This document shows positions 8,466-16,585 of a stretch of 42,868 nucleotides of DNA, in pieces. How positions within the stretch are numbered: position 1 is the stretch's first letter; every line of letters begins with the position of its first letter. The translations under genes were made by a program, and so were the position numbers. This stretch comes from JANXQG01 sp037147235 (GTDB lineage: Bacteria > Planctomycetota > Planctomycetia > Pirellulales > Thermoguttaceae). The notes beneath the pieces are model-generated. The model searched no databases, was not told the origin of the DNA, and was given only the letters and a program-made list of their open reading frames with translations. Where the stretch lies: positions 1 through 42,868 of the forward strand of contig JBAWVO010000015.1 in the NCBI GenBank assembly GCA_037147235.1, written 5' to 3'.

Positions 8466-8978
8466 CTACTTTGCTTCCACGTAGTACGGATTGATGATTC
8501 GCAACGGAGGACGCGGTAGACTGGCAGGGGCTGCGGAATCCTGGGCAGGCGGGGAACTTTCGCTCCCACCCCAAAACGAACAGAGGGATCCATTCAGGAC
8601 GGGCATATTCGCCGAATAACCGTAGTAGACCGGCGGAAACTGGGCAAAATAGGGCATGCGTTCCTGTTGAACCCCAATGACCAACGACGAATCCCCCCAG
8701 CCTGGGTAGCCGTATCCATAGCCCAAACCGCAGCCAGTGCGGCCACAGCCCCAATAGGCGTTTCCTGATGCCCAGGTGGGTCCAAAAATGCCGTTCTCGG
8801 CTCGCAGAAATTGCCACGAGTTCCCCTGACAACCGCCATGGCCTGTCCGGCATCCGACGGCGGATCTGCCGCCTGCACGAGAACCCTTTGCGCCGCCACC
8901 CGACGCCGAAGCACTGTCAATTTCAAACGCCACAAGTCCCAGTAGGGCCAGGGCGACACACCAAATCTTGCTCGTCAT
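8466..8978 (-). CDS. Small secreted Gly/Tyr/Cys-rich protein of unknown function
   Basis: About 170 residues. A clear signal peptide (MTSKIWCVALALLGLVAFEI, then cleavage after ASA) is followed by a Gly-rich, Cys-containing segment with GYGYGYPGW-like low complexity, and a Pro/Ser-rich C-terminal part. I chose the ATG at 8978; a TTG eight codons earlier (9002) is possible but gives a worse signal peptide. I do not recognise a domain. The composition suggests a structural, envelope-associated protein. A separate transcription unit upstream of rpmE is likely, since 83 bp separate them. Confidence 0.65.
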   Translation of the reverse strand: MTSKIWCVALALLGLVAFEIDSASASGGGAKGSRAGGRSAVGCRTGHGGCQGNSWQFLRAENGIFGPTWASGNAYWGCGRTGCGLGYGYGYPGWGDSSLVIGVQQERMPYFAQFPPVYYGYSANMPVLNGSLCSFWGGSESSPPAQDSAAPASLPRPPLRIINPYYVEAK

Positions 8979-9000
8979 GATTTCAATACCCACAAATTTC

Positions 9001-9064
9001 AAGTAGGTCAGGCTTTCTAGCCTGACTTTACAGTTCTCCGTCAGGCTGGAAAGCCTGACCTACT
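9001..9064. repeat. Long hairpin repeat, AAGTAGGTCAGGCT family (R6)
   Basis: AAGTAGGTCAGGCTTTCTAG at 9001 is matched by the inverted arm ending in AAAGCCTGACCTACTT at 9064, with a short loop. The inner core TCAGGCTGGAAAGCCTGA reappears inside the coding sequence of the large DUF4175-like gene at 23597-23614. It sits directly upstream of the small secreted protein. Confidence 0.85.
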
Positions 9065-9150
9065 TCAAAATACTCCCAATCCAAACTTCCAGCATAACCC
9101 GGGCGACCAAAATTTCAAGACAATTCCTCCAGGTTTAGCGCAACAAGGTT

Positions 9151-9213
9151 GTAGGTCTCCCAGTGAAAGGGAGACCTGCGGTCGGTCGTGTGGCTCAGTC
9201 GGAGACCGGCCAC
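9151..9213. repeat. Double hairpin repeat (family R3)
   Basis: A perfect 9-bp stem, AGGTCTCCC (9153-9161) with GGGAGACCT (9169-9177), is followed by a second imperfect hairpin GTGGCTCAGTC...GACCGGCCAC at 9190-9213. The second half matches the element at 952-976. Confidence 0.8.
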
Positions 9214-9240
9214 AACAAGATCCACCATTTTCAGGTTTGG

Positions 9241-9290
9241 CCACGGATGGAACCACGAAAGACACGAAAGACACGAAAGGGGGAAAAGAG
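9241..9290. repeat. CCACGAAAGACACGAAAG tandem repeat (family R7)
   Basis: A short tandem of (G)ACACGAAA units introduced by CCACGGATGGAACCACGAAA. Related sequences, as an inverted pair, lie at 16360-16548. In translation these units give low-complexity TKDTK-type strings, which I treat as artefacts. The rest of the 9065-9366 interval holds no recognisable gene. Confidence 0.8.
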
Positions 9291-9366
9291 AGAAAGTCGT
9301 CCGCGGTTCCTTGCTTTCTTTCCTATTTTTCTGCTCCTCATATTTCTGCCCAAGAAAATGGCTGGC

Positions 9367-11019
9367 TTACGGTCTTGGAAGCGTTCCGCCTTTACCTTTC
9401 TTGCGGAGGGCGGGCTTCTCGTTGGGCACGGGCGATACGGGGCCTGCGTCGCGGGTAAACTGCGTCTGCAATAGCTGCCAGCGAGCGGCCATGTCGCGGA
9501 CTCGGTCAGGTTGCGCAGCGGCTAGATTGTGTTGCTCGCAGCGGTCGGTCGCCAGGTTAAAGAGTTCCCAGTCGTCTCGGTCTTCGCGGGCGGAGACCAG
9601 CTTGTAGTCGCCCATGCGCAATGCGCGGTTCCCTTCGTGGTTAAAAAAGACGTTGTCGCGGGTAACGCTTTCATCCTTGGCAAAGGCCGGCACAAGGCTG
9701 TGGCCGGGGAACGGGGGCGCACCGGCCGACGATTCCGCTTTGGCACCCGCAAGTTCGAGCAGCGTGGGAACAAAATCAATGACATGGCCGACATCGTGCC
9801 GCAGTTCGCCGCGCGCGGCGATGCCCTTGGGCCAATGCACGATCAATGGCGTCGAGATGCCGCCTTCGTGCGTCCATATCTTGTGGCGGCGGAAAGGGGC
9901 ATTGCCCGTACTCGACCAGCCCGGCCCAAGGCAAAGGAAGGATGCGGCGGAACCGGGTGCCGCCGTCCGGTCATGGCCGTCGCCGCGGACCAAGAGAGAG
10001 GCGTCGGTGCCGTTGTCGGAAAGGAAAAGGATGATCGTGTTCTCCCATGCGCCCATCGCGCGCACTTGATCCAGCACTCGCCCGACTTCACGATCCATTC
10101 GGTCAATCATGGCGGCGTGGATGGCCATCTTCGCGGCCTGAAACCGCTTCTGTTCGTCCGTCAATTGCGACCAGGAAACGGCATGTTTGACCTCACCTGG
10201 TCCAAGTGTCTTTAGCACGTCGGGTGTGAAGTAACGCGGTGTGAATGCCGGCTCCAACGGCGACAGAGCGCAGTTGACAATCCCCGCCTCGCACAGCTTT
10301 CGCCAGCGATCTTGGCGCACTTGATCCCAGCCTTTGAGATAATGATCACGGTAGCGGGCAATGTCCTCGGGTGGGGCTTGTAACGGGAAGTGCGGCACCG
10401 TGAATGCCAGGTAAGAAAAGAACGGCTTCCCCGCATATTCTTCGGCATGTTCCTTCAAGCAACGAATCGCATGATCGGCGAAGGCCGTCGTGGTGTAATA
10501 GCCGCTGTCTTTCGCCACGGGCGACAGTGGGAGATCGTCCTTCCAGTGGCTCCTTGGATTGAAATTGCGGTCGTGGTCATGCAACACATACGATTGGTCA
10601 AACCCGCCATCGGCGATTGGTTTGGGTGCCCCAAAGATATGCCACTTGCCGGAATGGTAGCTGCGATAGCCCAGTGGTTTGAGCTGCTGCGGCAAAGTGC
10701 GAGTCCATGACGGCAACCTTCCCTGCCGTGGATCCATGTGAATCTGCTGCGGATAGTAACCGGTGAGCAGGGCACCGCGGCTGGGCCAGCAGCGGGCCGT
10801 GTTGTAGAACTGCGTGAACCGGAGGCCATTCGCCGCAAGCTTGTCGAGGTTTGGCGTCGCGATCTCTCCGCCGTAGCAGCCGATGTCTGAAAATCCCAAG
10901 TCATCGGCGAGGATTATGACAATGTTGGGCCGCCCGGTCTGTCTTGCCGCATCGTCGGCGTGCAGCCCGGCCAGCGGTGCCGGCAACACTACCGTCAGGA
11001 TAAAAAGAAGGCGTTTCAT
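9367..11019 (-). CDS. Secreted type I sulfatase (arylsulfatase family)
   Basis: A 550-residue sulfatase with a signal peptide (first ~21 residues, cleavage near GLHADD). The family N-terminal metal site PNIVIILADDLG carries Asp39-Asp40, and the C-x-P-S-R activation motif is CWPSR at 77-81, so Cys77 should be converted to formylglycine by an FGE or anaerobic maturase. A second metal motif FLSDNG lies near residue 330. The C-terminal ~25 residues are a Lys/Gly/Pro-rich tail. Planctomycetes carry many such enzymes for sulfated polysaccharides; the substrate cannot be read from sequence. No maturase is within this window. It is flanked by intergenic repeats and appears to be transcribed alone. 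Confidence 0.93.
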   Translation of the reverse strand: MKRLLFILTVVLPAPLAGLHADDAARQTGRPNIVIILADDLGFSDIGCYGGEIATPNLDKLAANGLRFTQFYNTARCWPSRGALLTGYYPQQIHMDPRQGRLPSWTRTLPQQLKPLGYRSYHSGKWHIFGAPKPIADGGFDQSYVLHDHDRNFNPRSHWKDDLPLSPVAKDSGYYTTTAFADHAIRCLKEHAEEYAGKPFFSYLAFTVPHFPLQAPPEDIARYRDHYLKGWDQVRQDRWRKLCEAGIVNCALSPLEPAFTPRYFTPDVLKTLGPGEVKHAVSWSQLTDEQKRFQAAKMAIHAAMIDRMDREVGRVLDQVRAMGAWENTIILFLSDNGTDASLLVRGDGHDRTAAPGSAASFLCLGPGWSSTGNAPFRRHKIWTHEGGISTPLIVHWPKGIAARGELRHDVGHVIDFVPTLLELAGAKAESSAGAPPFPGHSLVPAFAKDESVTRDNVFFNHEGNRALRMGDYKLVSAREDRDDWELFNLATDRCEQHNLAAAQPDRVRDMAARWQLLQTQFTRDAGPVSPVPNEKPALRKKGKGGTLPRP

Positions 11020-11093
11020 TGATTATCCTTTCATTCAGAGGTTTCGTCGAATGGATTCTTTCAAGGGATCGAGGTAAGGACCGTCGAATGAAT

Positions 11094-11918
11094 TTACCTC
11101 ACCAATCCGCGATTTCTCAAATACCCACTCACCAGATCCTCAACCGGTACATCACTTCGTGCCAGCAGGTAAACCATGCCTCGTTTTATACAGAACTGCC
11201 GAACACCATCAACGAAGGTCGCGAGCGTTTGCTTGTATCGGGCCATCAAGGCTGGAGTGACGCTGACTTCGGCTGCGTCGGAATCCTCGCAATCGACCAG
11301 TCGCAGGTCGCCGGCGATGTCGGGGTCGATCTCGGCGGCGGAGAGGATTTGGATCACGTAGATGTCCAGATCGCGGGAAAGCAGGTAACGCATGGCCGTT
11401 TCGTAGCCGGTCTTGTCCATCAGGTCGCTGAGCAGAACGACGATCCCCCGGCCGGTGTTGCGGATGCAGAAGTTTTTCACGCCATCGGCCAGGGAGACGC
11501 TTTCGCCTCGGGGGATCTCTTCCATCTGCTGGATCATCCGCCATAGGCTTTTGCGGCCGCGAAAAACCGGTGCCGGCTTGCCGGCTGACTGGCCCAGCGT
11601 TTCGATTTTCACCCGATCACCCCGCACCAACCCGACAAATCCCAAGGCGGCCGCAAGCTGCGCAGCATAGCGGAGTTTGGTCGGTTCGCCAAAATCCATG
11701 GAGGCACTGGCGTCGATCAAAGCGTAAAAATGAAGATCTTCCTCTTCTCGGAACATCTTTAAAAAGAGTTTTTCCAAACGCGCGTACGTGTTCCAATCGA
11801 CGAACCGGAGGTCGTCGCCTGGCACATAGTTGCGAAAGTCAGCGAACTCGACACCCTGGCCCTTGCGCGGGCTGCAACGTTCGCCTTTCATCCGCCCCCG
11901 GAAAATCTTCCGGCTCAC
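11094..11918 (-). CDS. DUF58 family protein (MoxR-associated, vWA-like)
   Basis: 274 residues from a GTG at 11918. The DUF58 signature is near the N-terminus (RSPRKGQGVEFADFRNYVPG then DLRFVDWNTYARLEKLFLKMF; here CSPRKGQG), followed by a vWA-like half with DASASMD as the MIDAS-type start. Such proteins usually partner a MoxR AAA+ ATPase in envelope or metal-insertion roles; no moxR is adjacent. Oddity: the frame stays open upstream and encodes DTSALLSPDLLAKLEKFEL, which is typical of the family N-terminus, but no ATG, GTG or TTG exists between it and an in-frame TAA next to repeat R4. The protein may start at a non-standard codon, or its original start has been lost. Confidence 0.82.
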   Translation of the reverse strand: MSRKIFRGRMKGERCSPRKGQGVEFADFRNYVPGDDLRFVDWNTYARLEKLFLKMFREEEDLHFYALIDASASMDFGEPTKLRYAAQLAAALGFVGLVRGDRVKIETLGQSAGKPAPVFRGRKSLWRMIQQMEEIPRGESVSLADGVKNFCIRNTGRGIVVLLSDLMDKTGYETAMRYLLSRDLDIYVIQILSAAEIDPDIAGDLRLVDCEDSDAAEVSVTPALMARYKQTLATFVDGVRQFCIKRGMVYLLARSDVPVEDLVSGYLRNRGLVR

Positions 11919-11994
11919 CAGCTCGAATTTTTCAAGCTTGGCCAGAAGGTCCGGAGAGAGGAGGGCGGAAGTGTCGATGGGTACGGCCTCTTAG

Positions 11995-12055
11995 TAGAAC
12001 GGAATTCATTCCGTTCCAGCAGGACTGACGGACGGAATAAATTCCGTTCTAGGTA
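11995..12055. repeat. Palindromic repeat, GAACGGAATTCATTCCGTTC family (R4)
   Basis: A perfect 20-bp palindrome, GAACGGAATTCATTCCGTTC, at 11998-12017 is followed by a degenerate inverted unit ending in ATTCCGTTCTAGGTAG. The outer TAGAACGG and CCGTTCTA are inverted. It fills the gap between the trxA stop (12059) and the 5' end of the DUF58 frame and is related to 4861-4919. Confidence 0.85.
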
Positions 12056-12058
12056 GTG

Positions 12059-12382
12059 TTATTCCGAGATCTGCGAGACGGCCTCTTGCAGACGGAACTT
12101 ATCAAAACCGACAAAACGCTCAACGACTTGGCCATCCTTGAAAAGGATCAAGGTGGGAATCGAATCGATGCGATAGTCGGTGGCCAGTTTGGTGTTTTCG
12201 TCGGTATTGACTTTGACAACCCTGACGGCCTCGGCGTTTTCCAACGCAAACTGCTCCAGGAGCGGGGCGATTTTGCGGCACGGACCACACCAAGGTGCCC
12301 AAAAATCAACCAACACCGGCTTTGCTGAGCTGAGAACTTCGGTTTCAAAAGTGGACTCGGAGAGTTCCAGGATGTTTGCCAT
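12059..12382 (-). CDS. trxA: Thioredoxin
   Basis: A 107-residue thioredoxin, the cytoplasmic protein-disulfide reductant. The active site WCGPC is at 31-35 within DFWAPWCGPCRKIAP, and the cis-proline loop DSIPTLILF is intact. I chose the ATG at 12382, which has a GAGG Shine-Dalgarno on the coding strand and yields standard family length; the frame is open 25 codons further without support. It is bordered on both sides by palindromic repeats, so it is probably transcribed on its own. Confidence 0.96.
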   Translation of the reverse strand: MANILELSESTFETEVLSSAKPVLVDFWAPWCGPCRKIAPLLEQFALENAEAVRVVKVNTDENTKLATDYRIDSIPTLILFKDGQVVERFVGFDKFRLQEAVSQISE

Positions 12383-12512
12383 GAAATAAAGGCTCCTCTG
12401 CTGTAATGGGGAATAGGGAATAAAGGACCGCTTGCCGGCCAAACAATCTGCCGGCAAACCGATAGATTGTCATTATAAGCTTCACTTCCGCAGCGACAAC
12501 TGGGGAGGTGGA

Positions 12513-12632
12513 TGTGTGTGGCAAGTTTTTCTGGCAAGCGCGTGGCACGGGCTTCCAGCCCGTGGAATTCGACACGGGCAAGATGCCCGTGCCACGGTGG
12601 CGTCCGGCTGCCAGAGAATCTTGCCACACACA
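12513..12632. repeat. Nested double hairpin (family R8)
   Basis: Outer arms TGTGTGTGGCAAG (12513) and CTTGCCACACACA (ending 12632) enclose an inner palindrome built from CGTGGCACGGGC and GCCCGTGCCACG (about 12540-12597). The inner part itself contains a smaller hairpin GGGCTTCCAGCCC. It lies between trxA and the GNAT gene; no coding sequence is apparent. Confidence 0.85.
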
Positions 12633-12677
12633 GGTGGATTCGGATTTATGTCCAGTCCGTCGAGTGGTGTTTTGGTC

Positions 12678-14990
12678 TCACTCGCCGATCGATTTCTCGT
12701 AAATCCTGTGAATCTTGTACTTCTTGGCCCCGACGGCCTCGATGGTCTGGTTCACGAGATCGTTGTTTTCCAGGGTCCAGCCTAGCTCCGCACCCGTATA
12801 GTGGGCCACGTTTTTGCCGTAATCCAGGGTTTTGAGGATCAGCATCTCGGCGATACCGCGACGGCGATACTTTTCCAGAACATCCAGGACGAGTACGCGG
12901 GCCGTCTTGATGTGGCGTTTCCGCCAGAGGAATCGCACAAGGTTGATCGGCAGCCCATAGGGGCACAACCGGCCATTGAGCGGCCGCACGGCTTCGTTCA
13001 TGTCGGGCAGCGTGATCGAGAAGCCGACGGGTTGGCCGTCGACTTCCGCCAGCAGCACCATCTTAGGCTCGGCCAGTTGCCGCAACCGGCCTGCCATATA
13101 GCGAAACTCGGCCTCGGTGAGGCTGACAAACCCCCAGTTGTGTTCCATGGCACCGTTGTAGACGGTGTTGCAGCGCTGCACCTCGGCGTCGAAATCGCGA
13201 TTATTGACCGAGCGGATCGTGATTTTGCCGCGGCGCGCGAGCCGTTCGGCACGTTCATGCCACATGAATCGCATATCTTTGGAATCCGTGAACCACCAAC
13301 TATAAAGATCCTTGGCCTTGGCTAGACCGCACGACTCCAGAAGCCCGGCGTAATAGGTCGGATTGTGGTTGTCCATAATCCGTGGCGGCGCGTGGAAGCC
13401 TTCGACCAGCAGGCCGCAGGAGTAGTTGGTCGAATAATCGATTGGACCCATGATCGCAGTCCGGCCGCGGTCGCGCAACCATTTCGAGGCGGCTTCGACC
13501 AGCCCTTGGGTCATTTCCGGGTCGTCGGCCGATTCAAACATGCCGAAACAGCCTGTGTTGCTTTTGTGCTCCGCGTTATAGCGGGGGTCGTCGCTTACGA
13601 GGATTCGTCCCTGGGGGACGCCATCGCGGTAAGCGACAAATTTTTCGGCAGCCCCGTGCAAATAGAAAGGATGCACACGAGGATTGAGGAATTCTTTCTG
13701 GTCCAGCAGCAGCAGAGGTACCGACTGCGGATCTTCGGCATAAATCCGCTTGGGCACGTTAAGGAAGGTGTTGAGGTCGCGGCCGGAGACGACCGGTCGA
13801 ATTTCCAGCCGCCCTTTGATGCCGGCACGTCGTCGCGTTTGCCGCTGGGCTATCACTTCGGCCGGATCAAAATCGATGTCGTAGATGCGATAGGTCTTCG
13901 TGATCTTGGCCCCCCCTTTGGTCAGGGCACCGCGGGAGAGGCTGTTCGATTCCAGCACAAAAGAAAACTCAGCCTCTTGGATACCCCACTCAATCGCTTT
14001 GGGCACGATACCGTTCAGGAGTACCAAGCCCAGTCCGTGCAATTGGTATTCAGGCAGCACGTTGGTCGAGATCACGCGGATCTTCTTGATCTGGCTCTTC
14101 TTGCGCAAGAGATGGATGAAGCCGAAGGGAAGGAGTCGGCCATCGATTTCCCGGATACGCGGGTTGTAGTCCAATAACCCGAAAGATACCCCGACGATCC
14201 GCCCGTCGATCTCCACGATGATGGCCAGTTCGGGCACGATGAGGTGCTGAAGGCTCTTGGCGACGTGCTCCACTTCGCCATCGGACATGGGAACAAAGCC
14301 CCAGGTGTTGGTCATCGAGCGGTTGTAGATCGACAGGAACGATTTGACGTCTTCGAGGAATCGGGACTTATCCAGTGGCCGGACCTTGACGTTGTATCGC
14401 TCGATGATTTGTTCCGCGACGGGAGCCAGCTTTTCGGCGATCTTGGGCAGCATCGAGACGTGTCCCCAGAATGCGTACAAGTCCTGGGTTTTCCGAAAGC
14501 CGTAGTTTTCAATTAACCGTTCATAGTAGGCTGGGTTGTAGGTCATCATGAAGGTCGGCGCCGAATCGAAGCCGTCGATCAAAAGGCCCACCTCCGCATT
14601 CAGCGAGGGGTTCGTCGGCCCCCGTAACTTGAAAATCCCCTGGTCGGCAAACCAATCTCGGGCCGCATTGAACAGTTCGTTGGCCACCTCCTGATTGTCG
14701 ATCGACTCAAAAAATCCGAAGAATCCCCGAAGGTCGTCGTAGCGATGAATATGCCCCTGGTTCAAAATGGCACCGATTCGGCCGACGACTTCCCCCTCAC
14801 GATAGGCAAGAAATGTTTGGATCTGGTTCTGATCGTAGAACGGATTGTGGGAATAACCCACCATTTCTTGCTGATTTATGCGGAGCGGTGGAATCCAGAA
14901 CGGGTCTTTCCGATAGATCGTCCAGGGAAGCTGGAGAAATTGCTTGCGTTGCCGGGAATTCGTAACTCGCTGAATGACAATATCGTTCAT
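12678..14990 (-). CDS. Tandemly duplicated GNAT-like (YghO-type) protein
   Basis: A 770-residue protein made of two homologous halves (about residues 1-380 and 381-770). Corresponding segments are easy to align: GFFGFFESIDNQEVA with GCFGMFESADDPEMT; RGPTNPSLNAEVGLLIDGFD with MGPIDYSTNYSCGLLVEGFH; NTWGFVPMSDGEVEHV with HNWGFVSLTEAEFRYM; EIDGRIVGVSFGLLDYN with EVDGQPVGFSITLPDMN. The C-terminal part of each half looks like a GNAT acyltransferase core, including YRRRGIAEMLI in the second and YQLHGLGLVLL in the first. Single-unit relatives of about 380 residues are known in bacteria (YghO-like); function is not established. No signal peptide or membrane segment is visible. The ATG at 14990 begins the first repeat unit. 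Confidence 0.85.
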   Translation of the reverse strand: MNDIVIQRVTNSRQRKQFLQLPWTIYRKDPFWIPPLRINQQEMVGYSHNPFYDQNQIQTFLAYREGEVVGRIGAILNQGHIHRYDDLRGFFGFFESIDNQEVANELFNAARDWFADQGIFKLRGPTNPSLNAEVGLLIDGFDSAPTFMMTYNPAYYERLIENYGFRKTQDLYAFWGHVSMLPKIAEKLAPVAEQIIERYNVKVRPLDKSRFLEDVKSFLSIYNRSMTNTWGFVPMSDGEVEHVAKSLQHLIVPELAIIVEIDGRIVGVSFGLLDYNPRIREIDGRLLPFGFIHLLRKKSQIKKIRVISTNVLPEYQLHGLGLVLLNGIVPKAIEWGIQEAEFSFVLESNSLSRGALTKGGAKITKTYRIYDIDFDPAEVIAQRQTRRRAGIKGRLEIRPVVSGRDLNTFLNVPKRIYAEDPQSVPLLLLDQKEFLNPRVHPFYLHGAAEKFVAYRDGVPQGRILVSDDPRYNAEHKSNTGCFGMFESADDPEMTQGLVEAASKWLRDRGRTAIMGPIDYSTNYSCGLLVEGFHAPPRIMDNHNPTYYAGLLESCGLAKAKDLYSWWFTDSKDMRFMWHERAERLARRGKITIRSVNNRDFDAEVQRCNTVYNGAMEHNWGFVSLTEAEFRYMAGRLRQLAEPKMVLLAEVDGQPVGFSITLPDMNEAVRPLNGRLCPYGLPINLVRFLWRKRHIKTARVLVLDVLEKYRRRGIAEMLILKTLDYGKNVAHYTGAELGWTLENNDLVNQTIEAVGAKKYKIHRIYEKSIGE

Positions 14991-15072
14991 AAAAGGCTCG
15001 CTGTCGTGAATGATTTCATTATCTTACTCATTTTCCTTTTATTTTTCAATTTGCAATCTCTCTGCATTTTTT

Positions 15073-15183
15073 GGCTCTCCGCCAAGTTTGTGGTGCGGGC
15101 GTCTCGCCTGCCTGGTTCAACCACAACATCTTGGGCAGGCGGGACGCCCGCACCACAATTATCCGCAAATCCGGCGAAGAGCC
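15073..15183. repeat. Complete 111-bp palindromic element with terminal inverted repeats (family R1)
   Basis: Begins GGCTCTCCGCC and ends in the degenerate complement GGCGAAGAGCC. Inner arms GTGGTGCGGGCGTCTCGCC and GGCGGGACGCCCGCACCAC flank a loop containing TTCAACCACAACATCTTG. It differs from the copy at 35542-35652 at only a few positions. It encodes nothing and sits 7 bp from the stop of the NPCBM gene and in front of the GNAT gene. Confidence 0.93.
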
Positions 15184-15189
15184 CATTTT

Positions 15190-16377
15190 TTACTTCACCA
15201 GCCTTGCCCCAAGCCAATCGGCATGGTCCATCACGTCGCCAGCCTCGCCGTAGTCGACGACAAGATCAAGTTTCTTCGCACCCGTGAGATCAATGGAAAT
15301 GGCCTGCGGCTGCATGCCGCCGCGGATCGGCGGGCTGGTGTATTTCTGCATTCCATCGACAAAAACGCGAAAACCGGCACTGCCGCTGCCGCCGGTCGAG
15401 TCGTCGATTCCCAGTTCCGCCTGGAAGCGGCTCCAGGGCTGATCGAGCCGATAGCTCAACCGCGCTGCGCTGTGCAGCCCAATGCCTTTCAGATAAAGCC
15501 GCCCGCCGCAGCGCAACTGCCCACCGGTCACATTGCGGTCAGTCTTATAGGGCCACTTTGTTTCCAGGTAAGGCACAAAGCGATACTCGTCCGGCCGAAT
15601 GTCGGAAAGATAGACGGCCCGGCCGGTCTGCGGCATAAGAAAGACCAGATCCTTGGCAGCCGCTTTCCACTTCGCGCCACAGAGGGTCGTCAGTTCCAGC
15701 GAGTCTCCTTCCAGTCGCAAGCGGGCGGCCAGCAGGCGGGTGCCGTCGCTAAGCCCGATCCAAGCCGCGCCGGCCTGCGCGGCAGATTGTTGCCGCAAGG
15801 CCGGATTGAAGACCAACGCCACGACACGACGGACCGCAACCTCGACCGGCCCGAGATTGCCTTTGATCTTGAGCTTGTCGCTCCCTAGACTCTCAGCCTC
15901 GATCAGGCCCGCGACCTCGTCGCCGTTATCGAGGATCAGACAATCGGTTTGGCCCTGTCCGCGGGCAACGCGATCGAGCAGGGCGTCCAGTTCCGCCGGA
16001 TACGGCGGCAGGCGAAAGATGATTCCTGCCAGTGAGTCCAGAGGCAGTTTCAGCGTGCTCAGCCGGGCCGAGTCAGCCGAAAGCTGGGCCTTATCGGCAC
16101 CTAGCACGGCGGCCGGCAAGAATCCGCCGTCGGCTAGCACAAGGATCGGCCCCTTCCGCAATTCCGCCGGTTGCCCCCAAGAAACCAGATCGGCCGCAGT
16201 AAGCGTTCGCGGCTTGCCGGTCACGTCAAAGCCGAGCTTCCCTTGGGCATCAACGCTCGTCAGCCTCGCCGCAAACGGCTCGCCATCCACCGGCACCGCC
16301 AGCGGCGTTTGGGCGGGGGCAGGTGCGGCGCATACGACCACGACTGCAACTGAAAAGCCAAACCACGAAACAGACAA
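15190..16377 (-). CDS. Secreted NPCBM/NEW2-domain protein
   Basis: About 395 residues. The C-terminal ~150 residues match the NPCBM domain, a jelly-roll putative carbohydrate-binding module: LSDIRPDEY, GGRLYLKGIGLHSAARLSY, FQAELGIDDSTGGSGSAGF and the final DYGEAGDVMDHADWLGARLV. The central part (~25-250) has repeated beta-type segments concerned with LVSWGQPAEL-like strings and no known catalytic motif. There is no ATG at a suitable place; I chose the TTG at 16377, which gives a signal peptide (MSVSWFGFSVAVVVVCAAPA, cleaved after AQ). The first residues of that peptide are encoded by the CCACGAAA repeat. It follows the prenyltransferase-repeat gene on the same strand, about 200 bp downstream. 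Start uncertain, protein identity good. Confidence 0.8.
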   Translation of the reverse strand: MSVSWFGFSVAVVVVCAAPAPAQTPLAVPVDGEPFAARLTSVDAQGKLGFDVTGKPRTLTAADLVSWGQPAELRKGPILVLADGGFLPAAVLGADKAQLSADSARLSTLKLPLDSLAGIIFRLPPYPAELDALLDRVARGQGQTDCLILDNGDEVAGLIEAESLGSDKLKIKGNLGPVEVAVRRVVALVFNPALRQQSAAQAGAAWIGLSDGTRLLAARLRLEGDSLELTTLCGAKWKAAAKDLVFLMPQTGRAVYLSDIRPDEYRFVPYLETKWPYKTDRNVTGGQLRCGGRLYLKGIGLHSAARLSYRLDQPWSRFQAELGIDDSTGGSGSAGFRVFVDGMQKYTSPPIRGGMQPQAISIDLTGAKKLDLVVDYGEAGDVMDHADWLGARLVK

Positions 16378-16548
16378 AAAAGACGAAAAGGGAAAGAGGA
16401 TGTTTTTGGCCCATAGGCCAAATGTTTTGAAGACAGGAGAATTGAACACAGAACACTTGCCCTCATATTCCTGTCTTTTTACATTTTTTTTAGTTTTTGG
16501 TTTCAATCTCTTATCTTCTTTCGTGTGTTTCGTGTATTTCGTGGTTTG
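16360..16548. repeat. Inverted pair of CCACGAAA-type repeats (family R7)
   Basis: AACCACGAAACAGACAAAAA at 16361 and the oppositely oriented TTTCGTGTATTTCGTGGTTT ending near 16547 form the arms of a ~190-bp inverted structure. The left arm reaches into the signal-peptide codons of the NPCBM gene. The enclosed AT-rich segment contains no convincing gene. Confidence 0.7.
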
Positions 16549-16585
16549 CCTTTGCCGGAACTTAGTGGGCTTCGCCGACCATGCC

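Noticed and set aside
9237..9607. Frames with TKDTK- or ERHERHER-like strings
   Set aside because: They are translations of the CCACGAAAGACACGAAAG repeat and run into the sulfatase antisense.
13365..14177. A 270-codon frame antisense to the duplicated GNAT gene
   Set aside because: Shadow of a real gene with strong internal homology on the other strand.
16250..16466. Two 68-codon frames overlapping the NPCBM gene start, one beginning with ATG
   Set aside because: They run in the wrong frame through the NPCBM coding sequence and have no domain; the mature NPCBM protein is clearly in the other frame.
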